Positions 61,330 through 64,000 of a stretch of 64,000 bases of DNA are shown here, piece by piece. Position numbers and translations under genes: made by a program. The notes beneath the pieces were generated by a model that saw only the letters and a list, made by a program, of their open reading frames with translations, ran no database searches and was not told the origin of the DNA. Each line of letters starts with the position of its first letter. Position 1 is the stretch's first letter. Source of the stretch: Unio delphinus. Its lineage: Eukaryota > Mollusca > Bivalvia > Unionida > Unionidae. The DNA lies in assembly GCA_029339505.1 (NCBI GenBank), contig JAQISU010000033.1, forward strand, positions 496,001 through 560,000. Reading direction: 5' to 3'.

Positions 61330-64000
61330 GTAAAGGGGTGTTAAGGAACTTGTGCTCATGAACAGATGAACAATGGGTCCTTCCAATAAGCTGTTCTCAT
61401 CATTAACCAGCAGAGTTAAAACTGATAAAAGAAAATACAAATAGTTCATGAACTTTTATTTTTCTCAACAGCAAAACATTGCAATAAATGCTATGTCTGT
61501 GTTTTATTCATAATATTGGTATCTTTAAACATTTTATACGCAAATTAAGTATTTATAATGTTAAACTAAGAAAGTGAAAGTACAAAATATTATAAAGTCT
61601 CTGAAACTGCAAAGCAAACTTTCCATTTATGAATATGGAACCAAAAAAAATGTGCAATGTTCATTTCTATTTTTATAATGGTCTTCCTAAATAAAAGATT
61701 TAAAAATTAAAACAGCTTTTTCTCAATTGTAGAAAAAAACATTTTCATTTTTAAGATGTCTTTATAAACCACTTGAAGAAAACAAATCCTTTTGCTTAAT
61801 AGATTGTATCACTTTCAAAAATCTATGTGTCAAACAAATATTCTCTACCTTGATGACAGCTGGTGACATTTTATGATTTCATTTTTAAAAATGTCCCCAG
61901 TGACTCCCCATATCTTAAAATGCAGTCAATTTGATGATAAAGTCAGAACACTATGGTTCAGTTTTCTGATCAAACCTACACAATGTAACACTGGCTGCAT
62001 TCGTTGGTTAGAAAAACACTCCCCATTTTGTAAAAAACAAGACTGCTGCAATCATGCTGGTGGGAGAAACAAAAGAACAAGATGCAAGTTGCAACATCCA
62101 TCTTGGATTCTTTTGTTCTCTCAGATGAATTACTGCTCATGCTGAAATGTATACATGAGCATGTTTCCAAATCTAATACAACCTAAGATAAACCATATGA
62201 AACGTTTTGGAAAGATATACAATTATATTTTTAAAAAAAGATTAAGATGGACTGTTGTTTTTTAATACAAGTACATAATTTAAATCATAATGGATTTAAA
62301 TTACTTAGATTACATAATGTCCCAAAGAATTGTGTGTAAATGAAGACAGGAAAAAAACTGACATCAAAATTAACACCTCTGGAACATTTAATCTGTAATA
62401 CAAGTCAATACTAAGTCAAATATGGGAATCTTCCCTTACAATCCTACTTACAAAAATACAACACTTAAAAAGCATCCTATTTAGAATATACAAATGCATG
62501 GAAATATGTTAAACATAATTTTAATATAGCAGTAGTATCAAACATCAACAGCAACGATACATATTAACAGCTCTCGGCTTTGGAAACAAATATTACCGAG
62601 ATGTTGCATATAAATCAATCAAATTTACTACAGGCATACAATTCCAAATGTTTGGTTACCTTTTCTAAAATTCGCTCATTGGTTCAAGACCTTTCTAACA
62701 GAGAACACAAAAACATTTCTAAATTGTTAGGAAATTTAATAACAATATAGGTTTAAAAAACTATGTCTATGAAATGAAAGTGATATACAATTAAATCTTT
62801 ACCAACAATTTAAATTGTAAATACTGTATGTAAATCAAATGTACAAAGTAAGGTAAATAAGTAGTCGACTTCTCTTATAAATATTTCCGGGTATAAAATT
62901 GCAATGCCTAAATTTTGCATTCATCTATTAATAAAAGCTAAACAAAACAATTATTCACTAAAGTTTTCAGTGATAAATGTGCACACCATCAATATTAAGG
63001 CAGATTAGGGCCAATGATTCGTGGACTAGGCAGTTAATTGTTTGTTTTTAGTTAGCTACTTTCAATACCCTACCAAAAGCTATATTGAAAACAACCATTT
63101 TTAAATGAAATCATCATTATTGACATGAATAGTCCATAGTAGTTGCTAACGCATTTTTTTTCTCCATTATGTTAGACTTTTTACTACACTGAAACGCATT
63201 TGTTAACCAAAGTAAAAGAGAATGTTTTAAAGGAGCATTTCAAATCGGTCAAACAGAACATGTAGGTTTCAGCCAGTTCTAATATAATTAAAAAAATACT
63301 CACATTAGAGATTCCTGTACAAATATAATTTTGAACTATGCGCTGTCGAGAATGTGAATTAAAAAGAAAATTCATTTCCTTTACACCTCAATATGTAATG
63401 ACTTTAATATTTGCATCCGGCTTTTAAAATTTTTTAATAATGGCCCCATAGAACAACTTTTGAGCAGCAGCTCAAGTTTGGATCCTTGATTAATTATGGG
63501 CAAGATAATTGCATACAAAGATTTATTGTACAAAGGAAATTTTCAAATAATTGTTCTTTCTAATACATTTAAAAGTTTCACTAAAATAACCAAGCATTTT
63601 GAATAATCAAACTCCAATAAAGCTTATACATTGTCATATACATGGCAATAAACTTGTCTACATTAATGAAATTTAATAAGAAAAGTAAAAAAGCTGAGAA
63701 AAATGGGACAATGATTAATACACAACTCTCAGCAAATTAACCACAAACAAAGCAAAACATTTTCATTATAGTATTATGATTTGCCCGACACATTCATGCC
63801 ATAAGAAATTAATTCAATTTTCCCACTTCAAAAACACAAGTTCCAAGAAATATTCAATTAAAATCTGCTCTTTTAAAAGATATTTTAAATTTTTTAAAAT
63901 ATAAACAATCATTTGATAAAATCTATATCTAGGTTATGAGCATGAGAACTCTAAAACAAGTATATTTGATTTGTCATACAAGTAAATTTTCCAGCCCTTC
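61330..64000. other. Right end of window, no gene recognised
   Basis: Very AT-rich DNA with only short frames. It may be intergenic or the 3' UTR/intron of a minus-strand gene lying further right; TTTATT (AATAAA on -) occurs at ~61456. No exon was supported. Confidence 0.45.

Noticed and set aside
61976..62170. Minus-strand 64-codon frame as terminal exon of a gene to the right
   Set aside because: There is a weak acceptor-like TTTCAG, but no family similarity and no second exon in the window.

Overview
This is AT-rich nuclear DNA from an animal, most likely a marine invertebrate and perhaps a mollusc. The clade is inferred from repeat content and protein flavour, not proven. It has spliced genes with GT-AG introns, tRNA-headed SINEs, a CR1/L2-like LINE, Gypsy LTR elements of Gmr1-like domain order, hAT transposons and a decayed Polinton-like (virus-like) element. 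The density of protein-coding host genes is very low.

The one clear host gene is mitochondrial ribosomal protein L17 (MRPL17, bL17m) on the + strand. I assembled four exons: 6282-6464, 26336-26407, 43407-43545 and 48510-48673. Phases match at every junction and together they encode about 185 residues. The gene spans about 42.4 kb, so three introns of about 19.9, 17.0 and 5.0 kb hold most of the window. A possible small single-exon gene (11951-12400) lies in intron 1.

Region by region: (a) 1-426 is the 3' end of a Gypsy LTR. (b) 427-5860 is a decayed Polinton/Maverick-like element with a family-B DNA polymerase, SF1 helicase and HNH-like domain on +, an integrase and a phospholipase A2-like protein on -, and a packaging ATPase on +. 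It ends about 0.4 kb before the MRPL17 start codon. (c) Intron 1 carries a hAT-like element (7360-9290), a broken LINE (14876-17160), a hAT deletion derivative (17784-18388), SINEs and minisatellites. (d) Intron 2 carries a young, nearly complete Gypsy element (27570-38112), itself interrupted by a hAT element with an apparently intact three-exon transposase (30792-34926). (e) Intron 3 has a Mutator-like transposase remnant and SINEs. (f) Downstream of MRPL17 are minisatellites, a second decayed Gmr1-like Gypsy fragment with a TA-flanked element inside it, a paralogous duplication of 39.4-40.6 kb, and a near-perfect 153-bp palindrome.

The most interesting observations are these. The young Gypsy element has gag, protease and integrase but no reverse transcriptase or RNase H; its integrase runs directly into the last residues of an RNase H in another frame, so it looks like an internally deleted, trans-mobilised derivative. 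The Polinton-like element joins polymerase, helicase and HNH-like domains in one polyprotein and also carries a phospholipase A2-like domain. Three hAT-like elements all appear to have 5-bp, not 8-bp, target duplications.
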